DNA of 64,000 bases, taken from contig NZ_JAFKJN010000024.1 of NCBI RefSeq assembly GCF_017305915.1, forward strand, positions 1 through 64,000, read 5' to 3'. Source of the stretch: Reyranella sp. (GTDB lineage: Bacteria > Pseudomonadota > Alphaproteobacteria > Reyranellales > Reyranellaceae). A program made the translations under genes and the position numbers. Under the pieces are notes generated by a model. That model was not told where the DNA came from and ran no database searches. It worked only from the letters and a program-made list of their open reading frames with translations. This document shows, piece by piece, positions 28,252-37,099 of this stretch. Positions within the stretch are counted from its first letter, which is position 1; each line of letters begins with the position of its first letter.

Positions 28252-28281
28252 AAAGCCGGCATCGCAAGATGCCGGCTTTTT
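28252..28281 (+). terminator. Rho-independent terminator after ahcY
   Basis: AAAGCCGGCATC, a GCAA loop, then GATGCCGGCTTTTT form a 12-bp stem followed by a T run. It lies 45 bases after the ahcY stop. It immediately precedes the preferred tsaE ATG at 28284, so tsaE would need either read-through or a promoter within the terminator region. Confidence 0.85.
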
Positions 28282-28283
28282 CG

Positions 28284-28688
28284 ATGCCCCTGGCCAATGA
28301 AGTCGCGACCGAGAGCCTCGGCGCAACCCTGGCCGCGCGCCTGAAGCCCGGCGACGTGGTCGGCCTCAGGGGCGACCTCGGCGCCGGCAAGACGACGCTC
28401 GCCCGCGCCATCATCCGCGCCGCCGCCAACGATCCCGACCTGATCGTGCCCAGCCCGACCTTCACCCTGGTCGAGGTCTACGAGACGCCGCGCGGCGCCT
28501 TCTGGCATTTCGACCTCTATCGGCTGGAGGCGCCCGAGCAGGTCTACGAGCTCGGCTGGGAGGAGGCCTTGGCCGAAGGCATCGTGCTGCTGGAATGGCC
28601 GGAGCGGCTGGGGCCATTGCTGCCGCAGCATCTCAGCGTGACCCTGGAGTTGGATGGTGATGGACGGCGCGCACTCCTCGATGTCTGA
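28284..28688 (+). CDS. tsaE: tRNA threonylcarbamoyladenosine biosynthesis ATPase TsaE
   Basis: This 134-residue P-loop protein has Walker A GDLGAGKTT (residues 30-38), then the family signature SPTFTLVEVYE and FDLYRL, and the EWPERL motif near the end. TsaE works with TsaB and TsaD to place threonylcarbamoyl on A37 of ANN-decoding tRNAs. The ATG at 28284 gives the usual N-terminus; in-frame ATGs at 28245 and 28269 lie in or before the ahcY terminator and are less likely. The gene overlaps amgK by 8 bases and heads the tsaE-amgK-murU-addB-addA series. Confidence 0.93.
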   Translation: MPLANEVATESLGATLAARLKPGDVVGLRGDLGAGKTTLARAIIRAAANDPDLIVPSPTFTLVEVYETPRGAFWHFDLYRLEAPEQVYELGWEEALAEGIVLLEWPERLGPLLPQHLSVTLELDGDGRRALLDV

Positions 28689-29670
28689 CCGCGCTGCGCG
28701 GCGTCGGGACTTCGTCGTCCGCGCCGGCTGGGGCGATGCCGGCGAGCGCCTGCTGGCGGGCGACGCCTCGTTCCGCAAATACTTTCGCCTGACCCGCGCC
28801 GGCGGCACCGCTGTCGTCATGGACGCGCCGGCGCCGCAGGAGGATGTGCGGCCGTTCGTGCGCATCGGCCGGCATCTCCTGGCGATGAAGCTCAGCGCCC
28901 CGGAGATCTGGGCGGTCGACGAGGCCGACGGATTCCTGCTGCTGGAAGACCTGGGCGACGACACCTTCGCCCGCGTGCTGGCGAACGGCGGCGATGAAGC
29001 CGAGCTCTATGCCCGCGCCACCGACGTGCTGGCCACCGTCCACGCTGCGCCCGACCACGGCCTGCTGCCGGGCCTCGGCGGCTACGAAGGCGAACCGCTG
29101 ATCGAGGCGGCGATGCTGCTGCCCGAATGGTACCTGCCGGAAGCAAGCGGCAGCGCCACCGCGGCGGACGTGGCGGCAGGCTACATCGCCGCCTGGCGCG
29201 CCTGCCTCGCCAACCTGCCGCCAAACACCGGCGCCCTGCTGCTGCGCGACTTCCACAAGGACAATCTCCTGTGGTTGCAGCGCCCGGGCGTGCGCGCCTG
29301 CGGCCTGCTCGACTTCCAGGATGCCCAGCGCGGCCATGCCTCCTACGACCTGGTCTCCCTGATCGAGGACGCGCGGCGCGACGTGTCGCCCAAGGTGCAG
29401 GCCGCCTGCCTGGCCCGCTACCTCGCCGCGACCGGCCTCGACGCCCAGGACTTCCGCACCGGCTACGCCCTGATGGCGGCGCAGCGCCATGCCCGCATCA
29501 TCGGCCTGTTCGTCCGCCTGCTGCGGCGCGACGGCAAGCCTGAGTACCTGCCGCACCTGCCGCGGGTCTGGCGCATGTTCGAGCAAGCCTTGCAGCATCC
29601 GGCGCTCGAGCCGCTGCGCCTTTGGGTGGACCATCACCTGCCGCCGCCGCTGCGGCGCATCGGCGCTTGA
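28681..29670 (+). CDS. amgK: aminoglycoside-phosphotransferase-fold sugar kinase (AmgK)
   Basis: This 329-residue kinase has the APH fold: GDASFRKYFRL near the N-terminus, LLLEDLGDDTFARVL, the catalytic LLRDFHKDNLLW (HxDxxxxN variant) and magnesium-binding LLDFQDAQRG. Next to a MurU-like gene, it is best read as the anomeric kinase AmgK, phosphorylating N-acetylmuramate and N-acetylglucosamine recovered from the cell wall so that UDP-MurNAc can be rebuilt without de novo synthesis. The stop overlaps the murU TTG start. I chose the ATG at 28681. Confidence 0.88.
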   Translation: MSDRAARRRDFVVRAGWGDAGERLLAGDASFRKYFRLTRAGGTAVVMDAPAPQEDVRPFVRIGRHLLAMKLSAPEIWAVDEADGFLLLEDLGDDTFARVLANGGDEAELYARATDVLATVHAAPDHGLLPGLGGYEGEPLIEAAMLLPEWYLPEASGSATAADVAAGYIAAWRACLANLPPNTGALLLRDFHKDNLLWLQRPGVRACGLLDFQDAQRGHASYDLVSLIEDARRDVSPKVQAACLARYLAATGLDAQDFRTGYALMAAQRHARIIGLFVRLLRRDGKPEYLPHLPRVWRMFEQALQHPALEPLRLWVDHHLPPPLRRIGA

Positions 29671-30359
29671 TCGACACCGCCATGATCCTGGCGGCCGGCC
29701 GCGGCGAGCGTATGCGGCCGCTGACCGACAGCACGCCCAAGCCGCTGATCCCGGTCGCCGGCCGGTCGATGCTCGACCGCTCGATGGCGCGGCTCGCCGC
29801 GCACGGCGTTCGCACCATCGTGGTCAACGTGCATCACCTCGGCGAGCAGATCGCCCGACACCTCGACGGCCGCGCACGGATCGTGCGCGAAGAGCGGCTG
29901 CTCGAAACAGGCGGCAGCGTGAAGAGCGCCCTGCCTCTGCTGGGCGACGGCCCGTATTTCATCCTCAACGGCGACGGCTTGTGGAGCGACGGTCCCAAGC
30001 CGATGTTGTCCCGCATGGAAGCGGCCTGGGATCCCGCGCACATGGATGCGCTCTTGCTGCTGCACCCGATCGAGAGCGCGATCGGCCGCGAGGCCAGGGA
30101 TCGCGGCGACTATTTTCTCGGCTCGGATGGCCGCGCCCGCCATCGCGGCAGTGCTGCATCCGCGCCCTATCTCTTCGCTAGCATCTCGATCTGCGATTCC
30201 CGCCTGTTCCAAGAGTCGCCCGACGGCCCCTTCTCCCTCCTGAGGCTTTGGACCCGCGCCGAAGGCCAGGGCCGCCTGTTCGGCCTGGTGCATGACGGCG
30301 ACTGGTTCCATGTCGGCACGCTGCAGGCGCTGGCCGAGGCCGAACGGCGGCTGGCATGA
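29667..30359 (+). CDS. murU: MurNAc-1-phosphate uridylyltransferase-like nucleotidyltransferase (MurU)
   Basis: This 230-residue nucleotidyltransferase has the pyrophosphorylase signature ILAAGRGERMRPLTDSTPKP at the N-terminus, then KPLIPVAGRSMLDR, the ETGGSVKSALP loop and FILNGDGL. With AmgK it would convert MurNAc-1-P and UTP to UDP-MurNAc. The start is probably TTG at 29667 (TTGA overlap with the amgK stop); an ATG at 29682 would remove the usual residues before MILAAG. Its stop overlaps the addB ATG. Confidence 0.88.
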   Translation: MIDTAMILAAGRGERMRPLTDSTPKPLIPVAGRSMLDRSMARLAAHGVRTIVVNVHHLGEQIARHLDGRARIVREERLLETGGSVKSALPLLGDGPYFILNGDGLWSDGPKPMLSRMEAAWDPAHMDALLLLHPIESAIGREARDRGDYFLGSDGRARHRGSAASAPYLFASISICDSRLFQESPDGPFSLLRLWTRAEGQGRLFGLVHDGDWFHVGTLQALAEAERRLA

Positions 30360-33259
30360 AGGGCGTCTTCTCCATCGGCATCGACCGCCGCTTCGCCGAC
30401 GAGCTGGCAGCCGGCATTCTCGCCGAGCATGCCGGCGATCCGCTGAAGCTCGCCGACGTGCTGATCCTGCTGCCGACCCGCCGCTCGGTGCGCTCGCTGC
30501 GCGAGGCCTTCCTGCGCGCCGCCAACGGCAGGCCGACCCTGCTGCCGCAGATGGCCCCGCTCGGCGACCTCGACGACGGCGCCTGGGACGACCGCCCCGA
30601 CGGCGACGCGCTCGCCCTGCCGCCGGCGATCGACCAGACCGAGCGCGAGGCGCTGCTGAGCGAGCTGGTGCTGCGCTTCCCGGGCGAGGACGGCGAGCCG
30701 ATCGCCCAGACCACCGCCCAGGCGCTCAAGCTCGCACGCGAGCTTGCAAGTCTGCTCGATGAGCTCGCCATCGACGGCGTGCCGTTCGAGAAGCTGGAGG
30801 CGCTGGTCGACGGCAACTTCGCCACCCACTGGCAGCGCACCCTGCGCTTCCTCGCCATCGTCGGCGAGAACTGGCCTCAGATCCTGGCGGCACGCGGCCA
30901 GATCGACGCGCTGGACCGGCGCACCCGTGCGATCCGCGCCCAGGCCGCACGCTGGCGCGAGCGGCCGCCGGCGAACCAGGTGATCGCCGCCGGCTCGACC
31001 GGCTCGCAGCCCGCCACCCGCGAATTGCTGGCGACCATCGCCGGCCTGCCGCAGGGCGCCGTCGTGCTGCCCGGCCTCGACCGCGAGATGGACGAGGCAA
31101 GCTGGGCCAAGCTCGATCCGACCCATCCGCAATTCGGCCTGCGCGAGCTGCTGGCCGCCCTCGGCTGCGACCGCGACGGCGTCGCCGACTGGCCGGGCAG
31201 CTCGGGCGACCGCGCCCGGCGACAGTTGATCTCCGAGCTGATGCGGCCCGGCGAGACCACCGACACCTGGCAGCGCCCCAACCCTGCCGCGCTGGAGCAC
31301 GTAACCCGCGCCGACTGCGCCACGCCGCACCAGGAGGCGCTGGTGATCGCCTTGGCCTTGCGCGAGGCGCTGGAGACGCCCCATCGCACCGCCGCCCTGG
31401 TCACGCCCGACCGCGACCTCGCCCGCCGCGTGACCGCCGAGCTGCGCCGCTGGACCATCGACATCGACGATTCGGCCGGCCAGCAGCTCGCCGACGCGCC
31501 GCCCGCCACCCTGCTGCGGGTCCTGCTCGCTGCGGTCGACTCGAGCTTCGCGCCGGTCGATCTGCTGGCGCTGCTGAAGCATCCGCTGTGCACCCTCGGC
31601 CTCGCGCGCGCCGAGCTGCTCGACGCCGCGCGGCGGCTCGACCGCAAGGGCTTGCGCGGGCTGAAGCCCGATCCCGGCCTCGCCGTGCTGAAGGAGAAAA
31701 TCGCCCAGGACCGCGCTGACGTCATCGACCTGGTCGATCGGCTCATACGCGCGACGGCCGATCTCTGCACCGCGGTCGAGGCCGGCGCCGCGCCGAGCCT
31801 CCTGATCGATCTCACCATCGCCGCCGCCGAACAATGCGCGTCCGGCGACGCGCTGTGGTCGGGCGATGCAGGCGAGGCGCTGGCCGATGCGCTGGCGAGC
31901 CTGCGTGCGGCGTGGAGCGAGCGGCAGGAGATCGCCTCGGGCGAATGGCCGGCGCTGCTGACGACCATGCTGGCGACCGAAACCATCCGGCCCCACTTCG
32001 GCCGCCATCCGCGGCTCGCCATCTGGGGGCCGCTGGAAGCGCGCCTGCAGCGCGCCGATCTGCTGATCCTGGGCGGCCTGAACGAGGGTAGCTGGCCGCC
32101 CGCGGTCGAGACCGGCCCATGGATCAACCGGCCGATGCGCCGGCAGCTCGGCCTGCCGCAGCCCGAGCGCCGCATCGGCCTGTCGGCGCACGACTTCGCT
32201 TCAGCGCTGGCGGCCGAGCGCGTGTTGCTGACCCGCGCCGAGCGCGAGGGCGGCGCCCCGACCGTGCCGTCGCGCTGGCTGGCGCGGCTCGACGCGCTGT
32301 TCGGCTGGGACGCGGCGAGCGGCCTGCCGCCACCCGAATACATCCAGCGCGGCCAGCGCACCTATGTCGCCTGGGCAGGCTCCTTCGACGATCCCGCCGA
32401 CTACAAGCCATGGCTGCAGCCCCGGCCGCGGCCGCCCCTCGAAGCGCGCCCCAAACAGCTCTCCGTCTCCAGCATCGAGCAGTGGCGGCGTGATCCCTAC
32501 GGGCTCTATGCACGCCAGGTCCTGAGGCTGCGACGGCTCGATCCGCTGGAAGAGGAGCTGGGTGCGGCCGAGCGCGGCTCGCGCCTGCACGACACGCTCG
32601 ACGAGTTCCTGAAGGCCTATCCCGACGGCGCCCTGCCGGCCGATGCGCTCGCGATCTTCGAGACCATGGGCGAGCGGCATCTCGAGACGGTGCTGGCGGC
32701 ACCCGCCGAGCGCGCCTTCTGGTGGCCGCGCTTCAAGCGGTTGGCGCACTGGTTCGTCGCCACCGAGAGTGCGCGCCGCGCCGCCGGCACCAGGTTGCTC
32801 GCCAGCGAGACCAGAGGCTCGCTCGTGCTCGGGCCGCTCACCGTCACCGCGATCGCCGACCGGGTTGACGAAACCGAGCCCGGCGGCTGGAACATAATCG
32901 ACTACAAGACGGGCCGCGTACCGTCGAAGAAGGAGCTTGCCGGCTTTTTCTCGCCGCAGCTTCTGCTCGAAGCGGCGATGCAGTTCGAGGACATCGATCG
33001 CCCAGCGCGAACAGTGCAGTTGTCCTACTGGCAAGCCAACGGCCTGGGCGATGGCGGCAGGGTAATCGAAGTCGAGGACAGCGACGCGCTGGTGTCGCAG
33101 ATGATCGCGCTGGTGCAGAAGATGATCGACCACTTCGGCGATCCGTCGACGCCCTACGCCGCCCTGCCCTGGCCCGAGTTCATCCCGCACTTCAACGACT
33201 ACGAGCATCTCGAGCGGGTCGCCGAATGGTCGTCGACGGAGAAGGACGAATGGTCCTGA
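30356..33259 (+). CDS. addB: double-strand break repair protein AddB (alphaproteobacterial type)
   Basis: This 967-residue protein matches the alphaproteobacterial AddB form: LKLADVLILLPTRRSVRSLREAF at the N-terminus, GLNEGSWPP near residue 575 and a C-terminal RecB-like nuclease with the catalytic NIIDYKTGRVP near residue 847. AddB pairs with AddA to resect double-strand breaks and load RecA. The ATG at 30356 overlaps the murU stop and the addA start overlaps its end by 10 bases. Walker A of AddA type is not present, as expected for this subunit class. Confidence 0.92.
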   Translation: MKGVFSIGIDRRFADELAAGILAEHAGDPLKLADVLILLPTRRSVRSLREAFLRAANGRPTLLPQMAPLGDLDDGAWDDRPDGDALALPPAIDQTEREALLSELVLRFPGEDGEPIAQTTAQALKLARELASLLDELAIDGVPFEKLEALVDGNFATHWQRTLRFLAIVGENWPQILAARGQIDALDRRTRAIRAQAARWRERPPANQVIAAGSTGSQPATRELLATIAGLPQGAVVLPGLDREMDEASWAKLDPTHPQFGLRELLAALGCDRDGVADWPGSSGDRARRQLISELMRPGETTDTWQRPNPAALEHVTRADCATPHQEALVIALALREALETPHRTAALVTPDRDLARRVTAELRRWTIDIDDSAGQQLADAPPATLLRVLLAAVDSSFAPVDLLALLKHPLCTLGLARAELLDAARRLDRKGLRGLKPDPGLAVLKEKIAQDRADVIDLVDRLIRATADLCTAVEAGAAPSLLIDLTIAAAEQCASGDALWSGDAGEALADALASLRAAWSERQEIASGEWPALLTTMLATETIRPHFGRHPRLAIWGPLEARLQRADLLILGGLNEGSWPPAVETGPWINRPMRRQLGLPQPERRIGLSAHDFASALAAERVLLTRAEREGGAPTVPSRWLARLDALFGWDAASGLPPPEYIQRGQRTYVAWAGSFDDPADYKPWLQPRPRPPLEARPKQLSVSSIEQWRRDPYGLYARQVLRLRRLDPLEEELGAAERGSRLHDTLDEFLKAYPDGALPADALAIFETMGERHLETVLAAPAERAFWWPRFKRLAHWFVATESARRAAGTRLLASETRGSLVLGPLTVTAIADRVDETEPGGWNIIDYKTGRVPSKKELAGFFSPQLLLEAAMQFEDIDRPARTVQLSYWQANGLGDGGRVIEVEDSDALVSQMIALVQKMIDHFGDPSTPYAALPWPEFIPHFNDYEHLERVAEWSSTEKDEWS

Positions 33260-36200
33260 CCGATCCGCTGGAGCTCGCCGGCGCCGCCCAGCGCCGCGCC
33301 ACCACGCCCGACCGCTCGGCCTGGGTCGAGGCCAATGCCGGCACCGGCAAGACCAAGGTGCTGACCGACCGGGTGACGCGCCTGCTGTTGGCCGGCGTGC
33401 TGCCCGAGCGCATCCTCTGCCTCACCTTCACCAAGGCGGCGGCGGCCGAGATGCGCAACCGCCTCGCCGCCCAGCTCGGCCGCTGGGCGATGGCCGACGA
33501 CGTCATCTTGGGCAAGGAGATCACCAACCTGATCGACGAGGTGCCGCAGGCCGAGCAGCGCAGCCTGGCGCGCCGGCTGTTCGCGCGCGTGCTCGACGCG
33601 CCGGGCGGCATCCAGATCCTGACCATCCACGCCTTCTGTCAGGCGCTGCTCAAGCGCTTCCCGATCGAGGCTCATGTGACGCCGGGCTTCGAGGTGATGG
33701 ACGAGGCCGAGGCCGCGACCCTGCTGCGCCAGGCGCAGGACGGCCAGATCGAGGAGCTGGCGGAAGCCGACGCGCCGGAAGAGCTGCGCACCGCGCTGGC
33801 GACGGTCGCGCGTCGCATCTCGGTGGCCGAGTACGCCGACCTGATGACCCGGCTGCTGGCCGAGCGGGCCTGGCTGCTGTCGCGAATCAGCAACGAGGCC
33901 GGCCTCAGGAAGCTCGGCCGCCAGCTGCGCAAGCGGTTGAACTGCGAGCAGGTGCCCGCGCTCGACGAAGCCGCGATGCGCGAGGCGGCGCGCGCCCTGA
34001 TCGAGACCGGCGGCAAGACCGACGGCCCGAACGGCCGGAAGATCGCCGATTGGCTGGCCGACGACCGCGACGATCTCAGCGCGGCCTATCGCGAGGTCTT
34101 CTTCACCGACAAGGGCCAGGTGCGCAAGACGCTGGCGACCAAGGCGGCGCAGAAGCGCCTGCCCGGCATCGTCGACAGTCTCCAGGCCGAAGCGGAGCGG
34201 CTCGAATGCGCCCGCGGGCAGGCGCTGGTCGAGCTGACCCTGTCGCTGCTGCGGCTCGGTCTCGACATCACCCGCCGCTTCACCGCGGCCAAGCGGCGGC
34301 GCGGCGTGCTCGACTACGACGACCTGATCGTCGCCACGCGGCGGCTGCTCGATTCGTCGGAGAGCGCGTCCTGGGTGCTCTACAAGCTCGACGGCGGCAT
34401 CGACCACGTGCTGGTCGACGAGGCGCAGGACACCAATCCCGACCAGTGGGAGGTGATCCGCAAGCTCACCGAGGAATTCTTCGCGGGCCAGAGCGCCAAC
34501 GACCGGGAGCGCACCATCTTCGCGGTCGGCGACACCAAGCAGTCGATCTTCGGCTTCCAGCGCGCCGACCCGGCCAAGCTGGCCGAGATGCGCGACTGGT
34601 TCGCCGAGCGCATCCAGCGCGCCGAACGCAACTTCGACCATGTGCCGCTCACCGTGTCGTTCCGCTCGACGCCGGCGGTGCTCGACGCCGTCGACTGGGT
34701 GTTCGACCAAGCCGACGCCGCGAGCGGCCTCGCCGAGCCGGGCGACGTCGTGCACCAGCACAGCCGCGCGCACGATCCCGGCCGGGTCGAGCTGTGGCCG
34801 CTGGTCGCCGCCGCGAAGGTCGAGACCGACTATCAAACCGTCGAGGCGCCGAGCGGCGTGCTGACGCCGCCGCACCAGCGGCTGGCGCGGCTGATCGCGA
34901 TGCACATCCAGGGGCTGGTCGGCCGCGAGCGCCGGGCGCGCAAGGGCGAGCTGCTGCACCCCGGCCACTTCATGGTGCTGGTCCGTCGCCGCAACCAGTT
35001 CGTCAACGCCCTGGTGCGCGAGCTGAAGCGCGAGCAGATCGAGGTCGCGGGCGTCGACCGACTCAATCTCGGCGAGGAGCTGGCAATCCAGGACCTGCTC
35101 GCCATGGCGCGCTTCGTGCTGCTGCCGCAGGACGACCTCAACCTCGCCTGTCTCCTGAAGTCGCCGCTGGTCGGGCTCGACGAGGACAGGCTCTTCACCC
35201 TCGCCTGGAACCGCAAGGTCCATCTCTGGCAGGCGCTGCGCGAGCGGGCGCATGAACCCGACTTCGCCGCTGCGCACGAACGGCTGGCGCAGTGGCTGGC
35301 ACGCGCCGACTACACCACGCCGTTCGACTTCTTCGCCCAGGCGCTGGGGCCCGAGCATGGCCGCAGGCTGCTGCTCGAGCGGTTGGGCCACGAGGCCTCC
35401 GACCCGATCGACGAGCTGCTCTCTCGCGCGCTGCAGTACCAGCGGAGCGAGGCGGCCTCGCTGCAGGGCTTCCTGCGCTGGTTCGAGGCGGGCGGCGGCG
35501 AGATCAAGCGCGACCTCGACGCCAACCGCCGGCAGGAGGTGCGCATCCTCACCGTGCATGCCTCCAAGGGGCTGCAGGCGCCGATCGTCTACCTGCCCGA
35601 CACCACGCGCATCCCCAAGGAGCTCGACCGGCTGCTGGCGGGCGGCGACGACACCCGGCTGTGGCTGCCGCGCGCCGACGATGCCAACGAGGCGGCGCGC
35701 GCCTGGAAGGCCGAGGCGCGGCGGCGGTCGATGGAGGAGCAGAATCGCCTGCTCTACGTCGCAATGACTCGCGCCGAGGACCGGCTCTATGTCGGCGGCT
35801 GGATCGGCAGCAAGCCGCAGGATCGCGGCTGCTGGTACGACCGCATCGCCGCCGGCCTTGCAGCAAGCGTAGACGGCCACAGCGACGAGCCGCGGGTGCG
35901 GGCGACGCGGAAGACCTTCGACTTCACGCCGGAGCTCAATGAGCTCGGCTGGACCGGCGAAGGCTACGAGCTGGTGAACAAGGGCCGCATCGAGCTGCCC
36001 GAACAGCAATCGCTGCCGCTCGACCCGGTCGCCACGCTCGAAGCCTGGGCGCGCGAGCCGGCGCCGGAGGAGCCCGATCCGCCGACGCCGCTGGCGCCCT
36101 CCCAGCCGCTGCCCGACGAGGCCATCCAGGCGCCGCGCGCCTACAGTCCGCTGGCCCAGGAGGACCGCCGCCGCTGGCAGCGCGGGCGGCTGCTGCACGA

Positions 36201-36714
36201 TCTGTTGCGCCATCTGCCGGCCCTGCCGCCCGCCCAGCGCGAGGCGGCGGCCCGCCGCTTCCTGGCGCAGCCGGGCCGCGGCCTGACCGAGGCCGAAGTC
36301 AACGAATGGGCGGCCGAGGCCCTGGCGGTAACCGAGTCACCGGCTCACCGCGCCCTGTTCGCCGAAAGCTCACGCGCCGAGGTGCCGTTGATCGGCATGG
36401 TGAAGACGCCGCGCGGCACCTTCACCGTCAGCGGCCAGGTCGACCGCCTGGCGGTCACCGATTCCGAGATCCTGATCGTCGACTACAAGACCAACCGGCC
36501 GCCGCCCGAGCAGGCGGCCGGCGTAGCGCTCGCCTATCGCCGGCAGCTCGCGCTCTACCGGGCATTGCTGGCCGAGATCTATCCCGGGCGCCGGATCCGG
36601 GCTTTCCTGCTGTGGACAGCTGCACCCCGACTGATGGAAATCGAGGCAAAAACGCTCGATGCGTCAATGCCCTATGCAGGGGCGCATCTTGACTCGCCCC
36701 AACCCGCTTCCTAG
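33250..36714 (+). CDS. addA: double-strand break repair helicase-nuclease AddA
   Basis: This 1154-residue UvrD-type helicase has Walker A ANAGTGKTKVL (around residues 29-39), LCLTFTKAAAAEMRNRL (motif Ia), the DEAQDTNPDQWEVI Walker B, VGDTKQSIFGFQRAD and ILTVHASKGLQAPIVYLPDT (motif V). The C-terminal nuclease has ILIVDYKTNRPP. It unwinds DNA from breaks and, with AddB, degrades it to produce single-strand ends. I chose the ATG at 33250, overlapping addB; an upstream in-frame start adds only eight residues. Confidence 0.94.
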   Translation: MVLTDPLELAGAAQRRATTPDRSAWVEANAGTGKTKVLTDRVTRLLLAGVLPERILCLTFTKAAAAEMRNRLAAQLGRWAMADDVILGKEITNLIDEVPQAEQRSLARRLFARVLDAPGGIQILTIHAFCQALLKRFPIEAHVTPGFEVMDEAEAATLLRQAQDGQIEELAEADAPEELRTALATVARRISVAEYADLMTRLLAERAWLLSRISNEAGLRKLGRQLRKRLNCEQVPALDEAAMREAARALIETGGKTDGPNGRKIADWLADDRDDLSAAYREVFFTDKGQVRKTLATKAAQKRLPGIVDSLQAEAERLECARGQALVELTLSLLRLGLDITRRFTAAKRRRGVLDYDDLIVATRRLLDSSESASWVLYKLDGGIDHVLVDEAQDTNPDQWEVIRKLTEEFFAGQSANDRERTIFAVGDTKQSIFGFQRADPAKLAEMRDWFAERIQRAERNFDHVPLTVSFRSTPAVLDAVDWVFDQADAASGLAEPGDVVHQHSRAHDPGRVELWPLVAAAKVETDYQTVEAPSGVLTPPHQRLARLIAMHIQGLVGRERRARKGELLHPGHFMVLVRRRNQFVNALVRELKREQIEVAGVDRLNLGEELAIQDLLAMARFVLLPQDDLNLACLLKSPLVGLDEDRLFTLAWNRKVHLWQALRERAHEPDFAAAHERLAQWLARADYTTPFDFFAQALGPEHGRRLLLERLGHEASDPIDELLSRALQYQRSEAASLQGFLRWFEAGGGEIKRDLDANRRQEVRILTVHASKGLQAPIVYLPDTTRIPKELDRLLAGGDDTRLWLPRADDANEAARAWKAEARRRSMEEQNRLLYVAMTRAEDRLYVGGWIGSKPQDRGCWYDRIAAGLAASVDGHSDEPRVRATRKTFDFTPELNELGWTGEGYELVNKGRIELPEQQSLPLDPVATLEAWAREPAPEEPDPPTPLAPSQPLPDEAIQAPRAYSPLAQEDRRRWQRGRLLHDLLRHLPALPPAQREAAARRFLAQPGRGLTEAEVNEWAAEALAVTESPAHRALFAESSRAEVPLIGMVKTPRGTFTVSGQVDRLAVTDSEILIVDYKTNRPPPEQAAGVALAYRRQLALYRALLAEIYPGRRIRAFLLWTAAPRLMEIEAKTLDASMPYAGAHLDSPQPAS

Positions 36715-36732
36715 CTTTTGGGCAAGGGTGGC

Positions 36733-36766
36733 GCCGGTCCGTAAGACCGGCTCAACTTGTTTTTGG
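36733..36766 (+). terminator. hairpin between addA and trxA
   Basis: GCCGGTC (36733-36739), a CGTAA loop and GACCGGC (36745-36751) form a 7-bp stem followed by TCAACTTGTTTTTG. The T-rich tail makes an intrinsic terminator plausible, which would end the addA message before trxA. The trxA ribosome site GGGAGA follows directly. Confidence 0.5.
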
Positions 36767-36777
36767 GAGAACCCACG

Positions 36778-37098
36778 ATGACCGTAAAAGCAACCGACGC
36801 CTCCTTCGAGCAGGAAGTCCTGAAGTCCGACACGCCGGTGCTGGTCGATTTCTGGGCCGAGTGGTGCGGCCCCTGCCGCATGATCGGCCCCTCCCTCGAG
36901 GACATCGCCAAGGAGATGGACGGCAAGCTCAAGGTCGTGAAGGTCAACATCGACGAGAATCCGATGGCGCCGACGCGCTACGGCGTCCGTTCGATCCCGA
37001 CCCTGCTGCTGTTCAAGAACGGCCAGGTCGCCGCCACCAAGATCGGCGCCGAGCCGAAGCAGAAGCTGGTGAGCTGGATCAACACCGCGATCGCGTGA
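36778..37098 (+). CDS. trxA: thioredoxin
   Basis: This 106-residue protein has the active-site WCGPC at residues 29-33 in the usual context DFWAEWCGPCRMIGP, the cis-proline RSIPTLLLFKNG and standard length. It reduces protein disulfides in the cytoplasm and supplies ribonucleotide reductase and other enzymes. The ATG at 36778 follows GGGAGA by 7 bases. Its stop lies one base before the end of folC on the other strand, so the two converge without spacer. Confidence 0.96.
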   Translation: MTVKATDASFEQEVLKSDTPVLVDFWAEWCGPCRMIGPSLEDIAKEMDGKLKVVKVNIDENPMAPTRYGVRSIPTLLLFKNGQVAATKIGAEPKQKLVSWINTAIA

Positions 37099-37099
37099 T

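Noticed and set aside
28245..28283. Alternative upstream start for tsaE
   Set aside because: It would place the first 13 codons in or just before the terminator hairpin of ahcY, and family proteins start near the ATG at 28284.
33199..36213. 1004-codon open frame on the minus strand opposite addA
   Set aside because: Low-complexity Arg/Gly/Ala translation with no family pattern, entirely inside addA.
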